Assembly (NCBI RefSeq): GCF_950295315.1
Contig: NC_080175.1
Location: forward strand, 69,811,357-69,875,356
DNA from: Erinaceus europaeus
Taxonomy: Eukaryota; Chordata; Mammalia; Eulipotyphla; Erinaceidae
Length of the DNA stretch: 64,000 nt
Reading direction: 5' to 3'
This document shows, one piece after another, positions 21,955 through 32,330 of this stretch (within the stretch, counting starts at the first letter, position 1; each line of letters starts with the position of its first letter). The notes beneath the pieces were generated by a model. It did no database searches. It was given only the letters and a program-made list of their open reading frames with translations, and was not told where the DNA came from. The translations under genes and the position numbers were made by a program.

Positions 21955-22075
21955 TTGTTTAAAGATCTATTTTATGTTGACCTTCCCACCTGGCATATGA
22001 AGTGTAGGAGACAGAACTCAGGACCCCATGCTTGCAAGCTCCACGCTCATCTGTCTATATCATCTCCTGAGCCCA
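21955..22075 (-). mobile_element. SINE-D fragment
   Basis: 'cagaactcaggaccccatgc' and 'atcatctcctgagccca' match the SINE-D distal half; the purine body is missing. Confidence 0.5.
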
Positions 22076-22224
22076 CAGTTTGTTTTTTAACATCTGTTAA
22101 TTTTATAGACAAAATAAATTACTTCATATTTAAACATGCCTATAACTTCTTAAGTATAGCAGTGACTATTATTTTCTGTGTCTATTAATTACTCACTTCC
22201 CTTGAAAATTAATGTCATGGAATG

Positions 22225-22450
22225 AAGAAATAGTTTGACTGTTAGGGTGTGTCTTTGTAAGAGATTCAGGTTCAACTCTTAGCTCCATATTGGGAGCAAT
22301 GGTATGGCGCAGTGTTATCTGCCGTCCTTTCTATGTCTCTGTCTCTGTCTTTCTCTCTCTTTCTATTTCTCTGTATCTGAAATTTAAAATAAAGAAAAAC
22401 TTGACCCGGAAGCAGTAGAATCACACATATAAGTGGACCTAGCACCACAA
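22225..22450 (+). mobile_element. Diverged SINE with CT-rich body
   Basis: 'gagattcaggttcaactc' (box B), 'gcaatggtatggcgcagtg', then TCTG-rich body and 'ggaagcagtagaatcacaca' tail. Family uncertain. Confidence 0.45.
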
Positions 22451-22949
22451 GCGAAGGAAAATGAAAGTCTCTCAGTGATTTACTTCTGGTTCTCACTGAT
22501 ACCACTCTCATCTCTTATCATCATGGTCTCTGGCCTTCATTTACTAAATATTTTGTAAAATCACTCTGACTTTCATAATTCTGTGATTATCCTGGTGATC
22601 TATCAATGCCCCTCTAATATCTTTGCCTCTCTTCTTCTTGGCTTCCTTAGTTTCAGTGGCTTCCATCTCCCTGTTTGCTATACTCCCCTGTATTACACAT
22701 CATTGAAAATGTTTCATAAAGTCAAATATATAATTTTCCTCTGACCTTAACTTCTCCCATCCTTTCAGCTGTCCAATTCCATTACTACCATAATACTTTG
22801 TCTTCATCTCATTGCCAAGTACTTAGAATCATCAACTTTCTCTCTGTCTGCAATTTATCTATAAAACACCTCTTATCTTCAAATTCACATGGACTCCATG
22901 AAATATTTCCATAATCAGATTTTAGACTTTCATCTCTCTAGTTCATTTG

Positions 22950-22950
<1 letters not shown>
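22451..22950. other. Unassigned DNA
   Basis: No repeat or exon signal recognised. Confidence 0.4.
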
Positions 22951-22951
<1 letters not shown>

Positions 22952-23015
<64 letters not shown>

Positions 23016-23033
23016 ACACACACACACACACAT
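22952..23033. repeat. (TA)n(CA)n compound microsatellite
   Basis: About 53 bp of TA repeat passes into about 27 bp of CA-rich repeat. The long TA run can extrude a cruciform. Confidence 0.95.
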
Positions 23034-23211
23034 ATGGCTTTAACTTGGCCTTCTTTCAGTGATTCTCAGGAATGCTATGCATTTTTTCTAGTCATTTTCA
23101 TTTTCTCCAATTGTCATCAATTTACAACCATTTGTGTTTTTATTTTCTTCAGAATGTCAAGATATTTCTTCTAATGTCTCTTTCAGAATGTCATCTAAAT
23201 TATTGCTTCAT

Positions 23212-23602
23212 AGAAAGTAAGCCAAGGGGGTCCGGCGGTGGCACAGTGGGTTAAGCACACGTGGCGCAAAGCGCAGGGACCGGACCGGCGTAAGGATCCT
23301 AGTTCGAGCCCCCGGCTCCCCACCTGAAGGGGAGTCGCTTCACGGGCAGTGAAGCAGGTCTGCAGGTGTCTGTCTTTCTCTCCCCCTCTCTCTGTGTCTT
23401 CCCCTCCTCTCTCCATTTCTCTCTGTCCTATCCAACAACAAAGCAACGTCAACAATGGCAATAATAACCGCAACCAGGCTGCAACAACTAGGGCAACAAA
23501 AAGGGGGAAAAAATGGCCTCCAGGAGCGGTGGATTCATGGTGCAGGCACCGAGCCCAGCAATAACCCTGGAGGAAAAAAAAAAAAAAAGAAAGTAAGCCA
23601 AG
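23212..23602 (+). mobile_element. Young full-length SINE-A with perfect 15-bp TSD
   Basis: AGAAAGTAAGCCAAG is repeated exactly at 23212-23226 and 23588-23602 around a 361-bp body. Box A (TGGCACAGTGG, 23239-23249) is intact; box B has one change (AGTTCGAGCCC). The poly-A tail is nearly pure. 'ggaccggaccgg' shows a 5-bp tandem duplication inside the head. Confidence 0.95.
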
Positions 23603-23684
23603 TCTGCCTCAACTTCCTATCACTCTACTTTTATTTTATATTCTTCCATTCTTTCATTGTTCTCCCCTGATACATAAAGAAATA

Positions 23685-24070
23685 TTTTTATTATTTTTAT
23701 TTTTTATTGAAGGTATTAATGGTTTACAGTAAATACAGTTGATGGTACATGTATAAAATTTCTCAGTTTTCTTTGAAACACTCTCATCCAGAGCCTAGGT
23801 CCTCCTCCACCATCAAGAACCAGGACCTGAAAGCTCCCCTACCCCAAGCCCTTTACTTTGGTGCAATACAGCAAACCTAGTCTAAGTTCTGCTTTGTATC
23901 TCCCTTTGTGCTCTTATTTCTATAGAGCAATCCTTTCTCCTAACTAGTAGTTACTTCATTCTTGGTTTTCAACTTGTTCTGCCCCTTCTATTACTCAACT
24001 CTTAGACATCTTTTTTATTTGTTGTTTGTTTTTGTCCGCCCTTAACTACTCCACTCAGGTTTATTTTATG
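23685..24070 (-). mobile_element. L1 3' end (second L1 type)
   Basis: 'tttacagtaaatacagttg', 'cctcctccaccatcaag', 'actttggtgcaatacagc' follow a T-rich edge; homologous to 13716-14115 and to the 3' UTR of 28563-29870. Confidence 0.8.
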
Positions 24071-24099
24071 CTATAGATATAGACAGATGAAAGAAAAAA

Positions 24100-24320
24100 A
24101 AGGGGGCAGACAGCGGCATATCTGGTTAAGCGCACACATTACAGTGTGCAAGATGGAGGTTTAAGCCCTTGTTCCTCACCTGCAGGGAGAAAGCTTCACT
24201 AGTGGTGAAGTAGGGCTGCAGGTGTCTCTCTGTCTTTTTCTCTCCCTATCTCCCTTCTCTTCTCAGCTTGTCTCTGTTTTTATCAGATAATGAGTAAATA
24301 AAAATTTTAATAATAAAAAA
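24100..24320 (+). mobile_element. SINE-A copy
   Basis: 'gggggcagacagcggcata' head, 'gtggtgaagtagggctgcagg', CT body and A-rich tail. Confidence 0.7.
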
Positions 24321-24359
24321 GAAAATAAAGGAGGGAAGGAGAAACAAAAAGGAAGGTTT

Positions 24360-24545
24360 CAAAGATCTGGGAGATAGCTTACCCAACAGAGTACTTACTT
24401 TCCTATGGGAAGATTCTGGATGGAACTCTTGGATACCACATGGGAGCACATGTATGGGGAAGGGTTCAGGAATGGTGAAACAGTGCTATAGTGTCTTTCC
24501 TCTCTATTTCTATCTCTCTTTAAATCTGTCAGTGTCTACCAGAAA
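24360..24545 (+). mobile_element. SINE-C-related copy
   Basis: 'gatctgggagatagcttac' head and 'ggaatggtgaaacagtgct' followed by a CT-rich body. Less conserved than its neighbours. Confidence 0.5.
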
Positions 24546-24775
24546 CAAAGGGGGTAGTGGTGATGTACCTGGCTTAGTGCACATGTTACCATGCACAAAG
24601 ATCTGGGCTTAATCCCTTGGTCCCCACCAGCAGGGGGAAGCTTCACAAGAAGTGAAGCAGAGTTGCATGTCTGTCTCTTTCTCTTTCCCTCTATTTCTCT
24701 CTATTTTTCCCCTTCCCTTTAAATTTATCTCTGCTCTATCTAATAAAATTCACTAAATTATTAGACAAGAAAAAG
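24546..24775 (+). mobile_element. SINE-A copy
   Basis: Third SINE in a head-to-tail row: 'gtagtggtgatgtacctgg', 'caagaagtgaagcagagttgc', CT body, 'taataaaattcac' tail. Confidence 0.7.
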
Positions 24776-25125
24776 GAATGATTTAGACAAAGCAAGTAGG
24801 TGAAAGAGGAACTACTCTGGTTACATAGTCTGTGTTGGTTGACTGATGAACAGCTATGCTAGACAGTTTTGAATGAGAATGTGGGTACTTTAATTAATAA
24901 GCTTCATGGTGTCAAGTAAGAAAATTATACATTCTTCTACATTTTTGTCAATCTTAATATTAGAAGTACTAACTCTATCTCAAATATGATAAGATCTACA
25001 CTTATATGGATTCCTACTAATGCCTTTACAAATAGATTATTTATAATGTTTCAAATATAAACTAAAACCTGAAATTTATTACATTATACACCAGATGTCA
25101 CTGTTTCTCCATGTTAGAAAAATGA
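24776..25125. other. Unassigned DNA
   Basis: Nothing recognised. Confidence 0.4.
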
Positions 25126-25690
25126 ACTAACAAATTTTGGCAGTGATAAAACCCAACATACCATATATTTCTATTCTTAAAAATATTGCCCAACAGAAAT
25201 GTATAGGGGTGTAAACCAAAAGAGAAGATCCACAATATCTATGGTGGCACTTTTCATTATGTTCCAAATTAGAAATACTCCAAATGCCTATCAGGAACAC
25301 AATAGGTAAATACTTTCTGGTTTCAATACACATATTGGAATACTATGCAGCAATGAGAAAGAAGAAAAAAACAACTATAACCATACACATGAAATCTCAA
25401 AAAAATACATGAAGTGGGAAAAATAAAAAACAACTGTCTGATTTTACATATTTTATAATGTTAAAAACATGAAAAATTAACATATATAATTCAGAAATTT
25501 GTTACCCTGAGGACAGAGTGTCAGACTGATCCTGTAAGGGTGAAGATAATATTCTCTCTCTCAGTCTGGCTGGTAGTTAAAGGCATTTATCATCACTTGG
25601 TGAAAATTCATTGAACTGCAATTTATTGACTTATACAATTGTATTTAATGAGTTTCCCATTACATTTAAAACTTAAGTATGAAGAATTAT
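25126..25690 (+). mobile_element. Old L1 ORF2 end and 3' UTR
   Basis: 'caaatgcctatcaggaaca', 'attggaatactatgcagca', 'ctgattttacatatttta' and 'ttgaactgcaatttattgac' follow the order of old mammalian L1 3' ends. Heavily mutated. Confidence 0.65.
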
Positions 25691-26104
25691 TTGAAACTAA
25701 CTTAATGAAACCCTGAAGGTCTACTCCAAATATAATTGAATTTAATGATTAAATATGTTGGCTAAAAGTAAGGGTTACTAAGCTTTTTTCACAAACTAAT
25801 TTCACATTCCCGAATATTTTGGTTTGACTCCTTTGACTATTCTCTGAAATAGCTCAGAGAGAATTCTTCACTTTTCTTTTCCATTTCCTCCTTTTGTGTG
25901 CACCCTTTAGCGTCCAGCTCCATTTGCCATCATCTCAAACATCTTCCTTTCCACAGACCCTTTCTCTTTAGTCTCCATACCTGTTTCCTGTTTTTTCAGT
26001 TTCTAAACAACAAAATTGTTCCTGCTTCTTGGTTATTTCTGGCTAAGATGGTATTCATTGTCAGGCTATAAAACAACTTTGTCTTTTATGTTTAGTGCTT
26101 TAAG
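25691..26104. other. Unassigned DNA
   Basis: No feature recognised. Confidence 0.4.
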
Positions 26105-26320
26105 ATCTGTAAATGAAACAGATTAGTAAGAGAACAGATTCTTATTTTCACAGTCAGGCATCTTGCTTTCAAATCCTCATTTCTTAGCACATTTCCAATG
26201 GCCATGCGGAAGTGCATGACCTTATCCTCACCGGGGTCATTACAAGCCTCCATGTTACAATTGATCTCTGTCCTATCCCTCAGATACTTCATAGTGTAGA
26301 CAACTATTTCTCCAGTAGAG
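26105..26320 (+). mobile_element. MIR (ancient SINE)
   Basis: 'gtaagagaacagattcttat', 'tcaggcatcttgctttcaaa', 'agtgcatgaccttatcctc' and 'cagatacttcatagtgtag' match MIR segments in order, with an indel in the middle. A minus-strand ORF across it is incidental. Confidence 0.5.
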
Positions 26321-26519
26321 ATAAACTCTGCCAAAACTCACAAGTCCCCACCTAATAGCTATTAAGAATTTTTTGCCCTATCTAATAGTTTTAGAATTGT
26401 CATTAGGTTTTATTTTCTTTAGGTATGAATTACTAGGGTAGAAGTAATATGCAGCAATAGTGCACAGGATCAGCATATTTCTCAAAACTACAGATAGCCA
26501 AGGCTCAATGATGCTCTGG

Positions 26520-26772
26520 AAGATAAGAAGAAGGAAAAAAAGGAAGAAAGAGAGAAATAAAGAAAGGAAGAGAAAGGGGAAAAAAGGAAGAAAGGAAAGA
26601 AGGAAGGAAGGAAAGAAGGAAGGAAGGAAGGAAGGAAGGAAGGAAGGAAGGAAGGAAGGGAGGGAGGAAGGAAGGAAGGGAGGGAGGGAGGAAGGAAGGG
26701 AGGGAAGGAGGAAGGGAGGGAGAAAGGAAGTGAGAGAGAATGGGAGGGATCGTGAAAGAAGGAAGGAGAGAG
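26520..26772. repeat. (GGAA)n purine tract
   Basis: About 250 bp of nearly pure purine sequence with GGAA/GGGA units. It joins the purine body of a minus-strand SINE, so it is probably an expansion of that body. The long ORFs over it are artefacts of the repeat. Confidence 0.95.
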
Positions 26773-26920
26773 AAAAACTGCAGCACTGCTCTATCACTCA
26801 TTAAGCATCCCTTCCCCATAGGTGAAGACCAGGGACTTGAACCCAATTCCTTGTGCATGGTGTATGCAATCTGCCAGATGTGCCACCACCTAATTACTGT
26901 GGTTGAAATTTTTAGGCTGT
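26770..26920 (-). mobile_element. SINE-A copy
   Basis: 'ctgcagcactgctctatcac', 'agggacttgaacccaattcc' and 'tgtgccaccacctaatta' give the distal half; the body is the purine tract to the left. Confidence 0.65.
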
Positions 26921-26929
26921 AATGCAGCG

Positions 26930-27095
26930 ACTTTCTTTTCTTTTCTTTTTATATAGATAAAAAGATAGAGAGACACCTACAACACTACTTTACTTCTTGC
27001 AAAGCTTCCCCCCTGCAGGTGGGGGCTGGGGGCTCAAATACGGGTCCTTATACATTGTAACATGTGCATCCAGTCAAGTGCAACAGCACCCATCC
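26930..27095 (-). mobile_element. SINE-A copy
   Basis: 'agagagacacctacaacac', 'ccctgcaggtgggggctgg', 'gctcaaatacgggtcctt'; the tail and part of the body are lost. Confidence 0.6.
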
Positions 27096-27379
27096 CCAAT
27101 GCAATGGTTTCCCATAAGGGTCCCACTATCCTTAAGCGGGATGCTTTGGGATTATAGCTGGGAAAAGAGGAAGTAGTGATGATTGTCACAGTGTGGTGAT
27201 AACAGAGTAGATGATGTTTTTGCTCACTGTGTGGAGGCAGGGATAATGCATATCATACCAAAACAAGAATTGCCCTACATCTTTTGATACTTCATAGGGT
27301 TCCACCTAATATTCAAAAAGATGAAAAGTCTTTTTATAGTAACCTGTACTTGAAATTTAACACGACTGTACATATTGCA

Positions 27380-27560
27380 ATGTCATGGATAGACTGGTAA
27401 AATATCTCAAGATCTCAGCTGGTAGATGACATCCTGTCTGAGGTGGGTTTCGCTTTTTGGTGTCTCATAAGCAGAGTGGAGCTCTGGTTTCATTCTCTCT
27501 CTTTCACATGAAACTTTCTCTCCAAATATATCTATACATAGTGTGTAAAGGATAAAAAAT
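27380..27560 (+). mobile_element. Diverged SINE-C-related copy
   Basis: 'aaatatctcaagatctcag' head, 'cagagtggagctctggttt' and a short CT body. Confidence 0.35.
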
Positions 27561-27589
27561 GTTTTTTTAAAAAAAACTTTAAAAATATT

Positions 27590-28545
27590 TATAAATATAT
27601 ATATATATATTTATTTAAGAAAGGAGACATTAACAAAATCATAGGATGGGGGGTACAACTCCACACAATTCCTGCCACCCAGTCTCCATATCCTATTCCC
27701 TCCCCAATAGCTTTCCCATTCTCTATCCCTCTGGGAGCATGGACCCAGGGTCATTGTGGGTTGCAGAAGGTGAAAGGTCTGGCTTCTGTAATTGCTTCCC
27801 CAATGAACATGGGCATTGACAGGTTGATCCATACTCCCAGTCTGCCTCTCTCTTTCCCTAGTAGGGTGGGGCTCTGGTGAAGCAGAGCTGCAGGACATAT
27901 TGGTGGGGTCTTCAGTCTAGGGAAGCCTGGCCAGCATCCTGATGGCATCTGGAACCTGGTGGCTGAAAAGAGAGTTAACATACAAAGCCAAGCAAATTGT
28001 TGAAGAATCATGGACCCAAAGGTTGGAATAGTGGAGATGAAGTGTTGGGGTTACTCACTATAAACACTAGTGTACTTCTGCTTTCAGGTATATATTTTGC
28101 CCTAGTTTATGGATACCTGTGAACATATGCTCTATCTCCTGGAACCTGGTCTATATCTAGGTTTTGGGACTTTTGTTAGGAAGTGAACCACCTTGGATGG
28201 AATTAGAGAATACTATGAAAGGAAAGGTCTCACCCGTGTAATGAAGCTGAAGGGTTGTCATTCCACACCTGAAGTCTCTGGACGTAGTCTGAGCTGAAGC
28301 ATGTTGAGGTGGCACTCGTGTTGATTAGGTTGCAATCGGCGGATGCAATATTATTTGATAAGAATTGGGAGAAGCATGCGGGAAAGTGGGCCCTACCCTA
28401 GGGTCCCAGGACTGGGGGAAGTTTAGGCTTTATAGTGGAAATGTGAGGTTCCTGCTGTCTTAGGGTTCAAGAAGACAATGGATAGTTATTGTTAACATCA
28501 CATTATTTGGTAATTGGGTTAGCTTTGAAAAGTCCCTTTGTTAGA
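27590..28545 (-). mobile_element. Short-form E-element
   Basis: A T/TA-rich edge is followed by the conserved 3' block (27611-28045) and then, across the same junction as in 8436-9341, the distal block to about 28545. No clear TSD; its right edge nearly touches the 3' end of the L1 at 28563. Confidence 0.85.
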
Positions 28546-28562
28546 CATACAATCAATTTTCC

Positions 28563-29870
28563 CCCCTCTCATATTAATAAAATAGTGATTTATATGACTA
28601 CAATTTAATAGGTGTGTACATAAACACCACTCCCACCACCAAAAAACTGTGTCCCATCCCACCCACCCACTGGCCCAGGAAGCCGCATGTCCACCCTCCC
28701 CCTCACCACAAGGTTTTTACTTTGGTGTCCTACTTTCAATTTAGTCAGATCCTCCTTTTAGTTTCCCTTTTTGATCTTCTTTCTCAACTTCTGTTGATGA
28801 GTGGGGACATCCCATACTCATCTTTATCTTTCTGACTTAGCTCACTTAACATAATTCCTTCTAGATCTGACCAAGATGGGTCAGAGAAGTTGAGTTCAGT
28901 GTTCTTAGTAGCTGCATAGTATTCCATTGTGTATATATCACAGCTTTCTCAGCCACTCACCTGTTGTTGGGCACCTGGGTTGCTTCCAGGTTTTAGCTAT
29001 TATGAATTGTGCTGCTATGAACATAGGAGTACACGCCTCTTTTTGGTTGGGTGTTATGGAGTCCTTGGGGTATAACCCCAGGAGAGGAATTACTGGATCA
29101 TATGGAAGGTCCATGTCTAGCCTTGTGAGAGTTCTCCAGACTGCTCTCCAGAGAGGCTGGATGGACCAATTTACATTCCAACCAGCAGTGCAAAAGGGTT
29201 CCTCTGTCCCCACATCCTCTCCAGCATTTGTTGCTGCTGTCCTTTTTGATGTATGCCATTCTTACAGGAGTGAGGTGGTATCTCAGTGTTGTCTTTATTT
29301 GCATTTCTCTGACAATCAGCTACCTGGAGCAGTTTTTCATCTGTTTGTTAGCCTTTTGGATCTCCTCTGGAGTGAATGTTCTGTTCATATCCTCTGCCCA
29401 TTTTTGGATGGGGTCATTTGCTTTTTTGGTGCTAAGTTTGCTGAGTTCTCTGTATGTTTTGGTGATTAGTCTCTTGTCTGATGTATGGCATGTGAAGATC
29501 TTCTCCCATTCTGTGAGGGGTCTCTTTGTGTGATAGTTTCTTTGGATGTGCAGAAGCTTTTCAATTTGATATAGTCCCATTTGTTTATTTCTGCTTTAGT
29601 TTGTTTCATCAAAGATGTCCTTGAGGTTTAGGTGGGAAAGTGTTTTACCAATGTTTTCCTCTAAGTATTTGATTGTTTCTGGTCTAACATCCAGATCTTT
29701 AATCTGTTTGGAGTTGATTTTTGTTTCTGATGAGATAAAGTGGTTCAGTTTCATTCTTCTGCATGTTTCAACCCAGTTTTCCAGCACCATTTATTGAAGA
29801 GAGCCTCTTTCTTCCATTTAATACTTTGGGCCCCCTTATCAAAGATTAGATGTCCATAGGTGTGGGGGTA
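28563..29870 (-). mobile_element. L1, 5'-truncated
   Basis: The largest and best-preserved L1 here: the last third of ORF2 (about 28930-29860) followed on the minus strand by a 3' UTR (28930 down to 28563) of the same type as 13716-14115 and 23685-24070. It stops at 29870 inside the ORF2 reading region, a usual L1 5' truncation. Confidence 0.92.
28938..29790 (-). pseudogene. L1 ORF2 C-terminal region, broken
   Basis: ORF2 encodes the endonuclease/reverse transcriptase of LINE-1; only its C-terminal third, including the cysteine-containing region, is present. Family motifs visible in order on the minus strand are 'DLDVRPETIKYLEENIGKTL' (about 29650-29720), '[10 protein letters not shown]' (about 29385), '[10 protein letters not shown]' (about 29270), 'CWRGCG' (about 29215) and 'IPLLGLYP' with 'AKTWKQP' (28955-29070). 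It is broken by in-frame stops at about 29596 and 29320 and by a frameshift near 29160, after which the frame ending at 28938 continues the protein. The reverse transcriptase core is missing, so it cannot be functional. Confidence 0.93.
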
Positions 29871-30719
29871 TTAATTATATGTGTTTCTTGAAAGTCAAAT
29901 CCAACAAAGCTACTGCTGTGTAAAGTAAGATGGCTTTCTAAGTGTTCATTGCTGCTGAAAAACATAATGGCATTAATACTTATGATACTTCATTTAGCAT
30001 TAAAATGTTTTTTATTAGTTGAAGATTATAGTTATAGTATTTACAGTGATTGCACATACAGATGCAAACATTAGTTCACCTTATGATTCATTAAAATGTT
30101 GAGTCATTTTCATATCGGAACACATACTCTTTTATAATAAATCATATTCCTTTATTCATTGTTTACATAATGTGAATTGTATTGACTTATTCATTTTATG
30201 ACTATGTCAGTTTTATTAACTATATATTAAATGTTTGCATGATAAAGATAACATTATATACATATTTACTTAAGAGGAAAGCCATTGAATATAAAGGATT
30301 GAGAAACATAGGGATTATTTGGGAATTAATTATTTTTGCTTAATGAATGTCCAGAAATGCTACCAGGTTGATTATTATCATCTTCCAGTTTCAGGAGTAA
30401 TTTATAATAATGTCCGGACACCAAAGAGAGATTTACTTATGCATAAAAGATTCCCATTTTGTAGCTGATTAACCCCTTCAATGCCCAGTGCCTGAGGCAT
30501 GGCCTAAGGAAATATTTGCTACAACTCTAGCAATTGTGATCTCTTACCCTCTTTGATCTAGCGTCAGCCTTCTTGCTCTCTTATAGGTAGGGTCTAAACT
30601 CAACTAAACTAGAATTTAGACTGTTCAACTAGAAGGAAATGAATGGATGAGAAAAAATAAGTTGTTCTTTTGATGGTGAAGTCTGGGTGACAATAATTAT
30701 CTTCACCAGACACAGACTA
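29871..30719. other. Repeat-poor DNA
   Basis: AT-rich, no recognised repeat or exon. First part of the longest stretch in the window with almost no hedgehog-type repeats. Confidence 0.45.
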
Positions 30720-30850
30720 AAAACTTCAATACATTCCCTCTTTTTATCCTTGCTATAAGGGAATAAAGGCTGTCATTTCCATTTTAAATATGAAATCGCT
30801 TTGTCACTTATAATTTAAATAACATGCACAAGTTCACACAAATAATATTT
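30720..30850 (-). mobile_element. Probable MIR
   Basis: 'tgtcatttccattttaaata' then 'catgcacaagttcacacaa' resembles the reversed MIR core with spacing roughly preserved. Confidence 0.45.
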
Positions 30851-31735
30851 TTTCCTTAAAAAAAATCCATGAGGAAAATGAATTCCCTGTGTCTTAATTA
30901 TGCCTAGATATTTTTGCTTTGTTTGTTTTGAGAAAAACAAGGAACATCTCATGCAAACAGTAAATGAGTATAGAATGAATCTATACTGTGTTTAATATCT
31001 GGAGATATAGTTGATTGTCAGATGAAATGGAAGCACAAGATATCATTCGTACCACCAAATCCACCAAATCTGATTTTCACTTGGCTTAGTGGAATTCTTT
31101 CTTTTTTTTCTCCAGGAATTTTTGTTCAGCAGTCAGAATAAGAGCATATTTCATAGCATATATGCCTGATGTGAAGAAAGACAATAAGCAAGAACACTTT
31201 GGTAGCTGTGCACATGGATTCAGAAAATGCAGCTTTCCTCACTGACATCCAGACAGCTCTTGATGAAAAATCAAAGGTGGAGCCATACATCGTGGCTATT
31301 CAGTTAACTATTTCCATCACTAAGATCCTTGGAAAGTTATATCGCAATTCAGACAACTGCTTTTTCTCAGCTTTATAATTTTTCTTTCACTACAAAAAAT
31401 CTTTCATGAAGTCATAAATGGTATTTTGAGATCATGGCTTCAGATAAAAATACACCAATTAATTTATTCAAGATTTTCTAGTGACAGAATATTCTCTGTT
31501 TCTGTTTGTTCTCTGTATCTACTCAGAAAGAAGAGCTTAGCAACTTCTTTGACTTTTTGGTTTGTTATGAAGTTGAATTGTTTGGGGTCAACTCTATAAG
31601 CTTTGTAGCACCAACATTTTGACTGTTTCCTTTTGAACATGCTTTAAAATGCTTATCTGAGTTGTATCTGAACAATTTCTTATGAAAAATAGTTATCAGT
31701 CATAAGCAGACTAAAAGATTGCTTTAAAAATGGTA
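30851..31735. other. Repeat-poor DNA
   Basis: No repeat recognised. 'tttttttctccag' ending at about 31115 is acceptor-like, but no open frame bounded by a donor follows it. Confidence 0.4.
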
Positions 31736-31905
31736 TAAAGTGATATCTCTCTTGGTAGATGCTACATTTCATGTGTTTGACTCATGTGCCCCTGATAACA
31801 CATGGCAATGGAGGAAACCTCAGTGTTGTAATCTCTCTTTCTCTCTCTCTCTCTCTCTCTGTTCTTTCCATTTCTCTCTAGGTTTCTCTGAATGAAAAGG
31901 AGGCC
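31736..31905 (+). mobile_element. Diverged SINE-C with CT body
   Basis: 'agtgatatctctcttggtag' head and a (CT)n body at about 31828-31862; box B is not clear. Confidence 0.45.
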
Positions 31906-32057
31906 TGGAATGATGAAATAGTTTATGTACTAACCTCCCAGTATCTCCCCCTCAACCACCACCACCCTATCACACACAGGTATAAAAGGAGTATACCTTT
32001 CCAAAGTATTTCCCTGGTACCTCTTCTCTCTTCTACACTAGTCACTATCTTCTCTCC

Positions 32058-32120
32058 ATCCTTCCCCTCCCTCCCTTCCTTCCTTCCTTCCTTCCTTCCT
32101 TCCTTCCTTCCTTCCTTCCT
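32058..32120. repeat. (TTCC)n microsatellite
   Basis: About 60 bp of TTCC repeat with flanking CT-rich sequence. Confidence 0.9.
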
Positions 32121-32164
32121 TTCTTCCTCCTTTCATTCCTTCCTTCCATTTCTTCCACCCTCTT

Positions 32165-32330
32165 TCTTTCTCGTATGAAAGAGATATAAAGGCAGAAAGA
32201 GAAAGTAGAAGAGATCACAACACTGAAGCTGCCTTCAATATGGTGGGGACCAGGCTGGAACCTGGGTTTTGCACTTGGTCAAGCAGTGCACTATCCTACA
32301 TCTATTCCACCAGTGCTAGTCACCAAGTTT
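32165..32330 (-). mobile_element. SINE-C copy
   Basis: 'agagatataaaggcagaaag', 'aagctgccttcaatatggtg', 'ccaggctggaacctgggttt' and a degraded head. Confidence 0.7.

Noticed and set aside
26378..26858. ORFs of 114-139 codons over 26.4-26.9 kb
   Set aside because: They translate the GGAA repeat (Lys/Glu/Gly/Arg one way, Ser/Leu/Pro/Phe the other).
28927..29469. 180-codon plus-strand ORF
   Set aside because: It is the antisense of the L1 ORF2 remnant; the minus-strand frames carry the family motifs.
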